The notes: generated by a model not told the origin, from the letters alone. Shown: positions 26,750 to 36,426, counted from the first letter of the stretch. The stretch is DNA of 64,000 nt from Acetivibrio mesophilus (GCF_004102745.1 NZ_RLII01000001.1:186001-250000), one strand, 5' to 3'. Numbers and translations are program-made.

Positions 26750-27327
26750 TGAGGATCACCGTCCTTTTGGACTTTTTTCATTTGGATCAGAAGCTTTACC
26801 GCTCCGATACATCCACACACTAAAATAATATACATAACGTTAATCCCTAAGAAAAATGTAGCAATAAATGCGCCCACCATAATAATTACAGATACTATGT
26901 CCTTTTGCTTAAAGACATTACCGCCGAGGTTCATAACTACATCTGCAATAACAGCAGCAACCCCAGCTTGCATTCCTTTTAGAACTGCATTTACTACAGC
27001 GTTATCGCGAAATGCAGTGTAAAAAATGGAGATAACAGAAAGAGTTATTAGAGGTGGTAAAATTGTACCTAAAATTGTTACTAGAGCACCTAATACTCCT
27101 GCAATACGATACCCCAGCAGCATCGCTACGTTGACGGCAACTGGTCCGGGTGAGGATTGTGCAATAGCTGTGAAATTTAACATTTCATCTTCCTCAATCC
27201 ATTGTAAATCATCTACAAATTTTTTTTTCATCAATGGTATAATGACGTATCCTCCACCAAAGGTAAAAGCACTTAAGTAAAAGGTAGACGCAAACAATTT
27301 TCTGTAAACGTGTTTTTTGCTTTTCAA
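26746..27327 (-). CDS. chrA: Chromate transporter family protein, half-size subunit
   Basis: The 193-residue partner of the gene after it, with the same CHR pattern: LFASTFYLSAFTFGGGYVIIPLM, then AIAQSSPGPVAVNVAMLLGYR. About 5 hydrophobic spans are visible. The start is a TTG (complement of 27325-27327), fixed by AGGAGG 8 bases upstream on the minus strand; the nearer ATG runs into a stop after two codons. The pair lies divergent from a LysR-like gene start that has been lost (see 27328-27730). Confidence 0.9.
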   Translation of the reverse strand: MKSKKHVYRKLFASTFYLSAFTFGGGYVIIPLMKKKFVDDLQWIEEDEMLNFTAIAQSSPGPVAVNVAMLLGYRIAGVLGALVTILGTILPPLITLSVISIFYTAFRDNAVVNAVLKGMQAGVAAVIADVVMNLGGNVFKQKDIVSVIIMVGAFIATFFLGINVMYIILVCGCIGAVKLLIQMKKVQKDGDPQ

Positions 27328-27730
27328 GTCATTGACCTCCTTTTAGTTTATTATAGAACTTTATGGATTATAAATAAAATAGTATTATTATAAAGTTAAT
27401 AATGTTTTTGTTATAATTAGGAGGCGTCAATGACATTAAGGCATCTTAAAAAGACTCCATATCACAGAAATTGGAAAGAGTTTTCTTCAATTAAAGTAAG
27501 TTGCCAAAAGCTGACCACTAAACTTTGTCCTTTTGCGGAAATAGACCAGTACGACAAATCCACCTTCCAAAATAGCAATCATCTTTGTAAGGCTTCCGTT
27601 ATTTAGAAAGAAAGGCTTGTTGATATGTTCCCGCGAACGGTGGCTTTTCAAAAATGACACAAACTGTGTGCCGAGATAGTATAGGAGTCAGCGTGTGAGC
27701 GAATAGTATTAGAATAATGAGAATAAGTAT
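27328..27730. other. Intergenic stretch with LysR-type gene remnant
   Basis: At 27430 an ATG with AGGAGG at 27418-27423 reads MTLRHLK, the common first residues of LysR regulators, then loses all family resemblance. A divergent LysR gene beside a chromate transporter is a frequent arrangement, so this is probably the surviving 5' tip of a deleted regulator. The remaining sequence to 27730 has no recognisable gene. Confidence 0.4.
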
Positions 27731-27762
27731 GAGAGTCAATAAAATATTGGCTCTCTTTTTTG
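27731..27762 (+). terminator. Rho-independent terminator
   Basis: GAGAGTCAATA (27731-27741) pairs with TATTGGCTCTC (27745-27755) with one G-U pair, a 3-base loop and a run of six T. No gene upstream obviously uses it now, which again suggests a lost gene. Confidence 0.8.
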
Positions 27763-27824
27763 TTGACACATATGTCGCAGTGTGATATATAATATATAAC
27801 GAAGTGCGATATATAACACTGCGA
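27763..27824 (+). promoter_or_regulatory. PadR promoter with inverted-repeat operator
   Basis: TTGACA (27763-27768) is followed by TATATA (17-base spacing) or TATAAT (27788-27793, 19-base spacing). TCGCAGTGT (27775-27783) and ACACTGCGA (27816-27824) are exact inverted arms flanking the -10 region, with further half-matched GATATAT copies inside. It suggests autoregulation by the PadR protein encoded just downstream. Confidence 0.75.
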
Positions 27825-27855
27825 TACTTCGAATAATATAAGGGAGAAAATAGTG

Positions 27856-28170
27856 ATGAATGCGCATATAAAAAAAGTGTACGTTCCTATGACCGAGACA
27901 GGATTTTATATTTTGCTATGTTTGAAGGAACCTAGCCATGGTTACGGAATTGTACAAAGGGTTAAGGAATTAACATGTGGAGATATCATTTTAGCCCCGG
28001 GAACTATGTATGGAAGTCTATCAAAGATGGAAAAAGATGGTCTGATTCGATTTGTAAAAGAAGAGGATAAAAGAAAAATATATGTAATTACAGAACTTGG
28101 AAGGGAAGTGTTAGAAATAGAAATGAAACGAATTGAGAGATTATATGAGAATATGAAGGAGATGAGATAA
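27856..28170 (+). CDS. PadR-family transcriptional regulator
   Basis: The 104-residue protein has the PadR winged helix: ETGFYILLCLKEPSHGYGIVQRVKE, then GTMYGSLSKMEKDGLIRFVKEEDKRKIYVITELGREVL. ATG 27856 is preferred over the GTG at 27853; AGGGAGA lies 9 bases away. Its stop overlaps the ATG of the DUF2812 gene by one base, a pairing very common in Clostridia, where PadR controls the DUF2812 membrane protein. The palindrome in its promoter is the likely autoregulatory site. Confidence 0.9.
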   Translation: MNAHIKKVYVPMTETGFYILLCLKEPSHGYGIVQRVKELTCGDIILAPGTMYGSLSKMEKDGLIRFVKEEDKRKIYVITELGREVLEIEMKRIERLYENMKEMR

Positions 28171-29114
28171 TGGGAAAAACGAAGACAGAATTCAAATTAT
28201 TTTCTATTCCTCAGTATAAACAGGAGGAGGAATATCTTAATACAATGCATAAAAACGGATGGAAATTTACGAAAGTTACCTTTCCTGGATTCTATCAATT
28301 TGAACAGTGTCAGCCTGAGAATGTAATATATAGACTGGATTACAATAAGGAAGGACTAGCCAATAAGAGTGAATATGTCCAGATGTTTTCTGACTGTGGT
28401 TGGGAGTACATGTTTGATTTTGTAGGATATAGCTATTTTCGTAAGGTGTCAGACGAAGTGAATTCTAATGAAGAGATTTTTTGCGATGATGATTCAAGAT
28501 TGGATATGATGAAGCGAGTTTTTAAAGGCAGAGTGGTGCCTTTAATTGTGATTTTTTTCGGTATCATTATGCCGCAGCTCTTTATGAATTCTAGAGGCTA
28601 TGGTGGTGGAAGTGTTGTTCAGGATGTATTATCGTTTTTATTTTTAGTTTCAGGGTTATTGTACATTACATTATTTGGTTGGTTTACAATACAATATTAT
28701 AAATATGAGAAGAGTCTTTATCCAGAGAACAACTTAAAAATAAAGTATGGTTGTATTTTCGCCGGACTTATCATAGGTGTGCTTGTAATGGTGGGCATGA
28801 TCCTTTGGTCTTCCTTGTCGAATTACAAATTGATTGACGGTGAAAATGGATTTACAATCGAGGCAGAGCTTTTGAATAAGGCTATTGTGAAAGAGTATGA
28901 ATTAAAGACGGGTGATACAGTATATGTAACCCATGAAGGCGACGGAGGAGAATTATATATAAGTATAGGTAAAGAAAATGAGAAACCTGTATTCTATGGA
29001 AATACGTATAATGAATTTGGAAATTTTGAGGTGGAGATACAAGAAAAAGGAGTTTACCAGATAAAATGCTCCGGAAGAAAAGCGCGAGGTAAAATCGAGG
29101 TTAAAGTGAAATAG
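28170..29114 (+). CDS. DUF2812 domain-containing membrane protein
   Basis: The 314-residue protein starts with a DUF2812 domain (about residues 5-95: EFKLFSIPQYKQEEEYLNTMHKNGWKF). Three hydrophobic spans follow at about 118-137, 148-170 and 190-212. The last 90 residues form a beta-rich extracellular-like domain. It is coupled to the PadR gene by a one-base overlap. Its function is unknown; the PadR link suggests a response to membrane-active or small-molecule stress. Confidence 0.88.
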   Translation: MGKTKTEFKLFSIPQYKQEEEYLNTMHKNGWKFTKVTFPGFYQFEQCQPENVIYRLDYNKEGLANKSEYVQMFSDCGWEYMFDFVGYSYFRKVSDEVNSNEEIFCDDDSRLDMMKRVFKGRVVPLIVIFFGIIMPQLFMNSRGYGGGSVVQDVLSFLFLVSGLLYITLFGWFTIQYYKYEKSLYPENNLKIKYGCIFAGLIIGVLVMVGMILWSSLSNYKLIDGENGFTIEAELLNKAIVKEYELKTGDTVYVTHEGDGGELYISIGKENEKPVFYGNTYNEFGNFEVEIQEKGVYQIKCSGRKARGKIEVKVK

Positions 29115-29187
29115 TAATGATCACGCATTGCGAATTGTTGTTATATGTGTATAGTGAGACAATAGAAACGCAATGCGAGGTAAAACT

Positions 29188-29361
29188 ATGGATACAGCCA
29201 AGACTATAAAAGAATTAAGAGAAGGTACAGGGATGTCACGCAAAGAGTTTTCAGAGCATACGGGCATCCCTGTTCTCACATTAGAAGATTGGGAAGCAGC
29301 GAGAAGAACTCCCCGGAATATATACCAAGATAGAAGAGAAAATACCATGCAAATATTATAA
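29188..29361 (+). pseudogene. Helix-turn-helix (XRE-like) protein, frameshifted
   Basis: The product begins MDTAKTIKELREGTGMSRKEFSEHTGIPVLTLEDWEAARRTP, a well-known small helix-turn-helix family. After RRTP the expected PEYIPR segment appears in the next frame (about 29311), so a single-base change breaks the end. ATG 29188 is preferred, though an in-frame ATG exists at 29173. Probably a dead regulator of which only the DNA-binding part could be made. Confidence 0.7.
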
Positions 29362-29691
29362 GTTTTCCTTTGGAAACAATAATATGCAATGGAGTATGGC
29401 ATGGTAATTTTGAAACAGTAAATGAGAGTTGAAAAATGCAAAAAAACTTATATGAAGGGCTTGTAGCGTGAAGTTGAAAAGCATATTAAATCAAAAGCTT
29501 AATTAAGTAAAATACTACACAACATGTTTATATAAAAGGGATAATAAAGCAAGTGAATTGATTAAGTATTATTATTCATAATCCCAAGTCTGAAAAATGA
29601 ATAATTTTTTTGCTTTTTAAGGACTTTTTAAGAAAAGAAGGAGTAGAATGAACTCATAAAATAAAGCAGGTTTGATTTTAGGGAGAAAAAG
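29362..29691. other. Non-coding gap before ABC module
   Basis: About 330 AT-rich bases with no gene or clear hairpin. AGGGAGAAAAAG at 29680-29691 is the ribosome binding site of the next gene. I see no convincing promoter or operator. Confidence 0.6.
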
Positions 29692-30456
29692 ATGAGCAAA
29701 ACAGTTTTGGAAACAAAGGATCTCTGCAAAACATATATCATTGACAAATACAGCAACAATGTTTTGCAGAATGTAAATCTGAAAATCGAAGAGGGCGAGC
29801 TAGTTTCGGTAATGGGGCCTTCCGGTTCCGGCAAATCAACGCTTCTATATTCCATAAGCGGAATGGATACCGTTACTTCCGGAAAGGTGCTGTTTGACGG
29901 AGAAGACCTGACACAGATGAATGAGAAGCAGCTCCTGAATATCAGACTGCTGAAAATGGGATTCATCTTCCAGCAGATGTACATGATGAAGAAGCTCTGC
30001 ATTATGGACAATATCATTCTTCCGGGATACCAGGCGAAGGTTCAAAGCCGCGAGGAAGTGAACAAAAGGGCAAAAGAACTGATGAACAGACTCGGGATAA
30101 TTGATACTGCCGACAGGGAAATCACAGAGGTATCGGGAGGACAGCTTCAGAGGGCGTGTCTTTGCAGGGCACTTATCAACAATCCTAAGGTTCTGTTCGC
30201 AGATGAACCTACCGGCGCGCTCAATTCAAAAGCATCTCTTGAAGTAGTGCAGGAAATACTCAAGGCCAATAAGAATGGAACGACGGTAATGATGGTAACC
30301 CATAGCGAGAAGGTGGCATCGATTTCGGACAGAATCATTTATCTGGTGGATGGAAATATTCAGGGTGAAATCGTGCTTGGGAAGATGAATGATTTTGGTG
30401 AACTTGCGGTCAGAGAAAGAAAAATCAAGAACTGGCTGAATGAGATGGGATGGTAG
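29692..30456 (+). CDS. ABC transporter ATP-binding protein (MacB/BceA class)
   Basis: The 254-residue ATPase has Walker A GPSGSGKST at residues 42-50, a Q-loop (FIFQQMYM), signature VSGGQLQR (normally LSGGQ; here V replaces L), Walker B VLFADEP and the TGALNS D-loop typical of LolD/MacB/BceA. It powers the FtsX-type permease next to it; the pair overlaps slightly in the arrangement. With the two-component system further down, the module resembles peptide-antibiotic sensing and detoxification systems. Confidence 0.93.
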   Translation: MSKTVLETKDLCKTYIIDKYSNNVLQNVNLKIEEGELVSVMGPSGSGKSTLLYSISGMDTVTSGKVLFDGEDLTQMNEKQLLNIRLLKMGFIFQQMYMMKKLCIMDNIILPGYQAKVQSREEVNKRAKELMNRLGIIDTADREITEVSGGQLQRACLCRALINNPKVLFADEPTGALNSKASLEVVQEILKANKNGTTVMMVTHSEKVASISDRIIYLVDGNIQGEIVLGKMNDFGELAVRERKIKNWLNEMGW

Positions 30457-30460
30457 TCAT

Positions 30461-32899
30461 ATGTTTTGGAGAATGCTAAAAAGAGATTTGAAAGATAAAA
30501 AAGTCCTCAATATCGTTCTGTTACTGTTTATGATAATGGCTTCAATATTTATGTCAATATGTCTTGTTATGCTTTACTGTATAGTAGTGCAAACGGATAT
30601 TACATATGAAAGCTGCAATTCTTCGGATTTGACAATTACATTAGAACAGAGCGTGGATGACCCTGAAGGAAACCGGCAGATGGTGGAAGAAGAACTGAAG
30701 AAAATTCCTGAGATTACACAGATAACCCGAAGAGAAGTGGTTAAGCTTGATTCGGGAAGGGTGCGTTTTGATAACAGTCCTGAAAGTGGATTTTTAGATT
30801 ATTTCCGATATGTGATAACGGGGCTGCCGGAGAATATGAATCTGTCGTATAATATGGAGGATAGACCCTTCTATGTAGAAAACGGTCATGTTGCCATACC
30901 TCAGAGGATTGCAGAACTTACAAAAAGCAATATCGGTGATAAAATGCGTATTACCACGCAAATGGGAAATGTGTATGAACTGGGAATATCTGAGATTTTC
31001 AAAAATCCCGTTTCCTCAAATTCGCTATATTATTTTATTGTCTCGGAAGAAGACAGGAAATTGCTTTATTCGGAGTTTCCGTTAAAGAGTGATTTATATG
31101 AGATCAAAGCAGATTTCAAAGAAAGTGATTATATAGATGCGATAATGGATATTTGCACAGATATAATGCAGCTATTAGAAGAGTCGCATGGAGATATAAA
31201 GCTCACCAAGTGTTTATTTTTATCCGATACCGGAATAATCGCATTGTTGGTATCTATCATTCTGGGATTTATTGCGGTTTTTCTGATGGCGATGATTTTC
31301 ATTACCATTAGTTTCAATCTGAAATCCGCTATCAAAAGGGAAGAACGGGAAATCGGCATGATGAAGGCCATCGGTGTGCATTCTTTTTCATATAAGATAC
31401 TGTTTGCTGTTAAGTATTTTGCGTTTGCGGTTGTCGGCGGTCTTTTAAGTATTCCCGCAGCAATATGGTTAGGCAGGATTTTTATTAACCGGTTTATGTA
31501 TGATATAATTTTTCCTTCGCTCAATATATGCATCATTATTTCGATTCTTGGGATGATAATCTGTGTATTCTTTATTGCCCTAATTACAATTCTTTCATTA
31601 AGAAGAATAAACAGAATCAGCGTAATGGATGCCATACACGGTGAGAACAGGGGTGAAAGATTTAAGAAACTTTCGGGTTTTTCTCTTTATAAAGCACGAA
31701 GAACAGGTATCCCTATGTTCCTGGCACTAAGCGATATCCTGAAAAAACTTAAAAGATACGTTTTTCTGATACTGGCTTATGTATTTGGAATCAGTATAAT
31801 ACTGCTTGTTGTCAGAACAAAGGATTCTGTGTGTTCCGCTGATTATTTACAGAAATACCTTATAATGGGACGGGTGGAATTTGCTATTGAACCGAGTGAT
31901 GAATATTTGGCTAAGCTATGTCAAAAAGCAGGAAGCCTGGAAGGGGCGTATAAACTTATTAATGATAATTTTGCAGCGAACGGAATACCGGCACATGTGG
32001 AATGCAAGATGTATTCTATATCCAATATGATAGTTGACGGCAAAAGTAATGTTGTTGCATTATACAGTGGAAACTATACAGTTGATGACCTGGTTATTAC
32101 AAAAGGACATGCGCCGAAGCTTTACAATGAGATTGCCATTCCTTCATACTTTGCAAAGAACCAAGGCATTGAATTGGGTGACACTGTGTCCATAAGTTTT
32201 AAAAAATACGACAGTAATCATATTACTTCATCCGAGGTGACAGAAGATTTCATTGTGACCTGTTATCTGGAATCAATGGGTTCAAGTGTTTCGCAGATAT
32301 TCACATCAAATGAATTTAATGGAGTTCAGCTTGCGGAAAATTGTGAATTGTTTAGCAGAGTTATAGACTGCAATCCCGATGAGTATGATTATTATTTTGA
32401 CAGAATGCAGAGCCTTTATTCGGAAGACGAAATCAAGTTTGTCCATAAAGACGATGTAGTTGAAGAATATCTTGGAGACTATGTTTCGGTTTTTGACCTA
32501 CTTATTGTGATTTTGTCAATAGTCACTGCAGCTGTACTTATTTCTCTTACGGTGCTGTACCAGAATATATTTATCGAGGAGGAAACTTCAGACATAGCGC
32601 TTCTAAAAAGCATGGGCTTCAGTAGTCTTACGGCTAAGCTCTGGCATTACCTTCGAATCCTTATTCTGGTGGCAGTTTCTATTGTGCTTGCTAATATTTT
32701 TACCGGCGTGGTCGGTGGGTATGTATTGGCTAAACTGGCTTCAAGTATTATGAGAGTTACGGAGTTTACAGTTGTGGTCAATCCGATAAGCAATTTTATA
32801 CTTATTCCTGCTGCTGTACTGGCACTTGTAACCGTTGTGACTATACCTGCACTTGCACCAATGAATCAGATTCAGATTTGGAGAGTGAAAGATGAATAA
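30461..32899 (+). CDS. FtsX-domain ABC transporter permease
   Basis: The 812-residue permease has an N-terminal membrane span (about 15-42), a large outer domain, three spans at about 262-390 forming the first FtsX domain, a second outer domain and a final FtsX domain with three spans (about 690-800). ATG 30461 (MFWRMLKRDLKDKK) is preferred to the ATG at 30440 because it matches the family start. Its last 8 bases overlap the lipoprotein gene. It probably moves or senses lipids or peptides at the membrane rather than importing a nutrient. Confidence 0.9.
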   Translation: MFWRMLKRDLKDKKVLNIVLLLFMIMASIFMSICLVMLYCIVVQTDITYESCNSSDLTITLEQSVDDPEGNRQMVEEELKKIPEITQITRREVVKLDSGRVRFDNSPESGFLDYFRYVITGLPENMNLSYNMEDRPFYVENGHVAIPQRIAELTKSNIGDKMRITTQMGNVYELGISEIFKNPVSSNSLYYFIVSEEDRKLLYSEFPLKSDLYEIKADFKESDYIDAIMDICTDIMQLLEESHGDIKLTKCLFLSDTGIIALLVSIILGFIAVFLMAMIFITISFNLKSAIKREEREIGMMKAIGVHSFSYKILFAVKYFAFAVVGGLLSIPAAIWLGRIFINRFMYDIIFPSLNICIIISILGMIICVFFIALITILSLRRINRISVMDAIHGENRGERFKKLSGFSLYKARRTGIPMFLALSDILKKLKRYVFLILAYVFGISIILLVVRTKDSVCSADYLQKYLIMGRVEFAIEPSDEYLAKLCQKAGSLEGAYKLINDNFAANGIPAHVECKMYSISNMIVDGKSNVVALYSGNYTVDDLVITKGHAPKLYNEIAIPSYFAKNQGIELGDTVSISFKKYDSNHITSSEVTEDFIVTCYLESMGSSVSQIFTSNEFNGVQLAENCELFSRVIDCNPDEYDYYFDRMQSLYSEDEIKFVHKDDVVEEYLGDYVSVFDLLIVILSIVTAAVLISLTVLYQNIFIEEETSDIALLKSMGFSSLTAKLWHYLRILILVAVSIVLANIFTGVVGGYVLAKLASSIMRVTEFTVVVNPISNFILIPAAVLALVTVVTIPALAPMNQIQIWRVKDE

Positions 32900-34312
32900 A
32901 AAGAGTTTATTGTTAATTTTCTTATGTTTTATTTTGATTTTAACCGGGTGTTCAAACGGTGCACCCTCATATACAGATTTTGTAATTCCAAAAGGAGATG
33001 AATCGAATCTTGTCCCGGTTGATTCTTATCAGACTTCTCAGCAGAAAACTTATACCAATGAGGGGATTACTCCTACATATATAGCAGAGTATAAATCGGA
33101 AAATGAACTTTGCTCCATAATTGTGTATAAAGAGTATTATGATGTGACTCTCGATTATGAAAACGGTACTCCCGGTGAAGTTGGCACTGCATATGCTGAA
33201 ATGATTCTAAAGGTTTTCCCGGATTATCCCCAAATAATGGAGCCTATATTTATGAAAATATCAGGGCTGCATTTGGTGGAAATACTTATGAAGCATCTGC
33301 AGTGGAAGAGAGAATGTATACCCTCTTTGAAAGTCTGGATAAAAGGTACAAAGAAGAATTAAGCGCATATGCCGGCCGTATTTCAGGTGGGGTGCATGGA
33401 TTTAGTGAAGATGGGGTGCTAAGTTACGAGGAAGCCATAATAGTCCAGATGGTTCCCGATGCGTTAAGGCCTACGTCATGTAGCGCCCTGTCTCTGTGGG
33501 GAGACAAAACCCAAAGCGGGAAGCCGATTACATTACGGGTTCTCGAATGGTCACTTGGAAGTGAGAATCAGTTAGGCTTTGTGAATGCAGTAACACATTT
33601 TAAAAATGGAGATAAATCCTTTACAAGTATCGGCATGCTTGGGTTACTTGATATCATCTCAGCGATAAATGATGACGGCGTTTTTGTGGCAATATTGGAT
33701 GTCGGATCTATTTCACAAATGCCCTTTGTTTCCGAGGGAAAAAAGTGTTATACTTTTGATATCAGACATGCTCTTGAGATGTACAAAAATGCAAAAGATG
33801 TCGGCAGTTATCTGGTGGAAAACAGCGGGGATTACACCTTTTGCCATAATCTGATCATCACAGATGAAAATAATTCATACTGCGCAGAAAACTGTGTGAA
33901 GGAAGTTTCTGATGCGGGTAAGGGTTTCTCGATATTAAGAGATGAAAATACTTCGATCATGAATGGAATTTCATGGGATAATAAGGACAGCTTATGCGTG
34001 GTTAATTCTTATGCTGCAAAAGGAAATCAGGACAGCTTTGCAGGCAATGAAAGCAATATTGTTCGATGGGCAAAATACAACAAATTGGTCAGCGAGAAAG
34101 ATAAATTTTCGGTGACTGATGTCAAGAACTTGATTACAGGCGAAAAAGTAAATCAGTATGATGTTGTGAATATACATAGTTCTGGAACAGTTGATCTTAT
34201 TATTGTGGACTATGAAACAGGAAAGATTCAGGTTGCATTTACCGGAACTGAAGGAGTAATTGACAAACCGGATTTTATTGATGTGGGGACGTACTATAGG
34301 AATGAGGAATAG
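32892..34312 (+). pseudogene. Lipoprotein Ntn-hydrolase (C45/choloylglycine-hydrolase-like), one frameshift
   Basis: Residues 1-20 form a lipoprotein signal with lipobox LTGC (C20). The first frame runs to about 33250, then the family reading continues one frame over as YENIRAAFGGNTYEASAVEERMY and onward to 34312. The second part has TSCSALSLWG, with a Cys that would become the N-terminal nucleophile, followed by GKPITLRVLEWS and GFVNAVTHFK, the pattern of linear amide C-N hydrolases. A single-base loss in the TTT run near 33248 explains the break. Enzymes of this class cleave bile-salt, penicillin or N-acyl amides. Its place between transporter and sensor genes suggests an extracellular amide as signal or target. 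Confidence 0.75.
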
Positions 34313-34313
34313 C

Positions 34314-35003
34314 ATGCAGGATATTCTGATTATTGAGGATAATGAAGAACTTGGTATTCTTATCAGGGATTTTCTTATAAGGGACGGGTATACGGTGGAA
34401 TGGAAGACCAGTGCCGAAGAAGGACTTAAGTTGGTTGAGAAAGCAGCATTTAAGATTCTGCTTCTTGACGTCATGCTTCCGGGAATGGATGGCTATGAAG
34501 CGCTTCAGCAGCTTCGCAAAAAGCATGGGATACCGGTTCTGATGATGAGTGCGAAAACTGATGACCAAAGCAAGATTCTGGGGCTGGAGGTAGGCGCCGA
34601 TGATTATATCGATAACCCCTTTTCCTTTCCTGTTCTATCCTCAAAGATCAAGGCCCTTATACGAAGAAGCTATGATATGCGTGAGGACAAGGAGATTCTC
34701 ACTTATCGCAATATTTCGATGAATGTAAACGACAGGACCGTTTTCAAAAATAACAGGCAGATAAACATTACCGGCAAGGAATTTGATGTACTGGAATATT
34801 TTCTAAAGCATCCTGAGAAGGTTATTAAAAAAGAAGTACTGTTCAATGAGGTGTGGGGTGCTGACTGCTTTAGTGAGATGAGCTCCCTTACGGTATACAT
34901 AAGGTGGCTGAGAGAGAAGTTGGAGGAGGATCCGAAAAATCCGGTACTCATTCAGACAGTATGGAAGATCGGATACAAATTCGGAGGAAGTATTGAAAAA
35001 TGA
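34314..35003 (+). CDS. OmpR-family response regulator with altered receiver
   Basis: The 229-residue protein has a receiver domain with phospho-acceptor D52 (LLLDVMLPG) and a C-terminal winged helix (NITGKEFDVLEYFLKHPEKVIKKEVLF, then SLTVYIRWLREKLEEDP). The nearly invariant Lys of the KPF motif is replaced: residues 100-103 read DNPF, with N101. ATG 34314 follows GAGG at 34304-34307; an upstream in-frame ATG lies within the hydrolase gene. It overlaps the kinase gene by 4 bases and likely controls the transporter operon. Confidence 0.92.
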   Translation: MQDILIIEDNEELGILIRDFLIRDGYTVEWKTSAEEGLKLVEKAAFKILLLDVMLPGMDGYEALQQLRKKHGIPVLMMSAKTDDQSKILGLEVGADDYIDNPFSFPVLSSKIKALIRRSYDMREDKEILTYRNISMNVNDRTVFKNNRQINITGKEFDVLEYFLKHPEKVIKKEVLFNEVWGADCFSEMSSLTVYIRWLREKLEEDPKNPVLIQTVWKIGYKFGGSIEK

Positions 35004-36331
35004 AACGGTTGAAATATCTATTTATAGCGCCGTGCTTGATATATGTGATAATTGTAATTCTGGCAAATATATTTTTTGACCGTGGGGTAACCCAAAAAAC
35101 AGACATCAGAAATATATTTATCAATCGTATTTCCACGCAGGTCCAGACTCAGTACCGTAGTGAAGAATATCCTGATGTAAATGAAATAATCCGGAATATT
35201 TATCTTGATAATCAACAGCAGTATAAAAATGAATACAGCAAAGAGGAACTTCCCGAAAATATTCTGTTTCTGGACGGCAATACCTCTGATGCCCAACTTG
35301 TTTCATATAGTGGGAACCAGCGGCTGACAACGATAAAGAATAAAAATGGGGAAAATGCCGGATTTCTTCTTTTTGTATATTCAGACAGCAATTCGAAAGC
35401 TTTGCATGTATATATGAATGCGGTATTGGCTGCCGGTTTTTTGCTGCTCCTTTCTTTTTTGATTTTCATAGAAAAAGCGGTTATATACCCGTTTTTAAAA
35501 TTCTCAGAATATCCGGAGAGATTATCCAAGGGATATATGACGGAAAAGCTTCCCGAATCGAAGAGCAGGTATTTCGGGAAATTTATATGGGGAATTAACA
35601 TGCTCAGTGACAAGATTCAGAGTGACAGAAATCATATTGATAAGATGTTATATGAAAGGCAGACGATGCTTACCACGCTGGTCCATGGAATAAAAACTCC
35701 CGTTTCCAATGTGAAGTTGTATGCATCTGCCATTGAGACAGGACTGTATCAGGAGGACGGTGTGCCTGATGAAAAGGATGCGGTCATTGCACGCAAGATA
35801 GAAAAAAATGCTGATGACATTATCGATCTGGTAAAAAAGATGTTAGAGAATACTACAAGCGGCATGGTTGCATTTGAACCCAGCCCGGAGTTGTTTTATG
35901 TAACGGAATTGTTGGATTATATTAGAGCCGAATATGAAAACAGATTGAAAACACTTCACATCCCATTTACCATATCTACAGAAACCAATGCTATTATAAA
36001 TTCTGATAAAAAGGGCCTTTTGAGGATTCTTTCACAGCTTATGGAAAATGCTGTTAAGTACGGAAATGGAGAGGGGATTACGGTCAGTGCGGAAAAAAAT
36101 GACGAAGGCTTCTTTTTCTCTGTCAGAAATAAAGGGGAATTGCTACCGGAAAAGGAGCTTCCTTTCGTATTTGGCAACTTCTGGAGAGGTTCCAATTCAG
36201 TGAACACGGAAGGCAGCGGAATCGGTCTGTTTGAAGCAAAAACGATTGCCATGAAATTGGGAGGAGACATTTTGATAAAGAGGCTTGAGGATTCGGGTGA
36301 AATGGAATTGGTGGTGTTTATTGAGGCTTAA
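35000..36331 (+). CDS. Sensor histidine kinase
   Basis: The 443-residue kinase has an N-terminal membrane span (about 5-24), an outer domain of about 110 residues, a second span (about 138-156), then the dimerisation box HGIKTP with H229 and the ATPase domain (NAVKYGNGEG N-box, GSGIGLFEAKTIA G-box). The H-box lacks the usual acidic residue after His (HGIKTP instead of HELKTP). It is translationally coupled to the response regulator. The sizeable outer domain distinguishes it from the short BceS-type kinases, so it may sense its signal directly. Confidence 0.92.
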   Translation: MKRLKYLFIAPCLIYVIIVILANIFFDRGVTQKTDIRNIFINRISTQVQTQYRSEEYPDVNEIIRNIYLDNQQQYKNEYSKEELPENILFLDGNTSDAQLVSYSGNQRLTTIKNKNGENAGFLLFVYSDSNSKALHVYMNAVLAAGFLLLLSFLIFIEKAVIYPFLKFSEYPERLSKGYMTEKLPESKSRYFGKFIWGINMLSDKIQSDRNHIDKMLYERQTMLTTLVHGIKTPVSNVKLYASAIETGLYQEDGVPDEKDAVIARKIEKNADDIIDLVKKMLENTTSGMVAFEPSPELFYVTELLDYIRAEYENRLKTLHIPFTISTETNAIINSDKKGLLRILSQLMENAVKYGNGEGITVSAEKNDEGFFFSVRNKGELLPEKELPFVFGNFWRGSNSVNTEGSGIGLFEAKTIAMKLGGDILIKRLEDSGEMELVVFIEA

Positions 36332-36426
36332 TCGGAAGTTGAAATTATAGAAGCAACTGCATGTAAAGATCATATTCACATATATTTTTTTTGAGAAAGT
36401 AAAAATTGATTATATGCTACTAAAAA

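Noticed and set aside
31129-31635. 168-codon minus-strand open frame inside the permease gene
   Set aside because: Antisense shadow of membrane-span codons.
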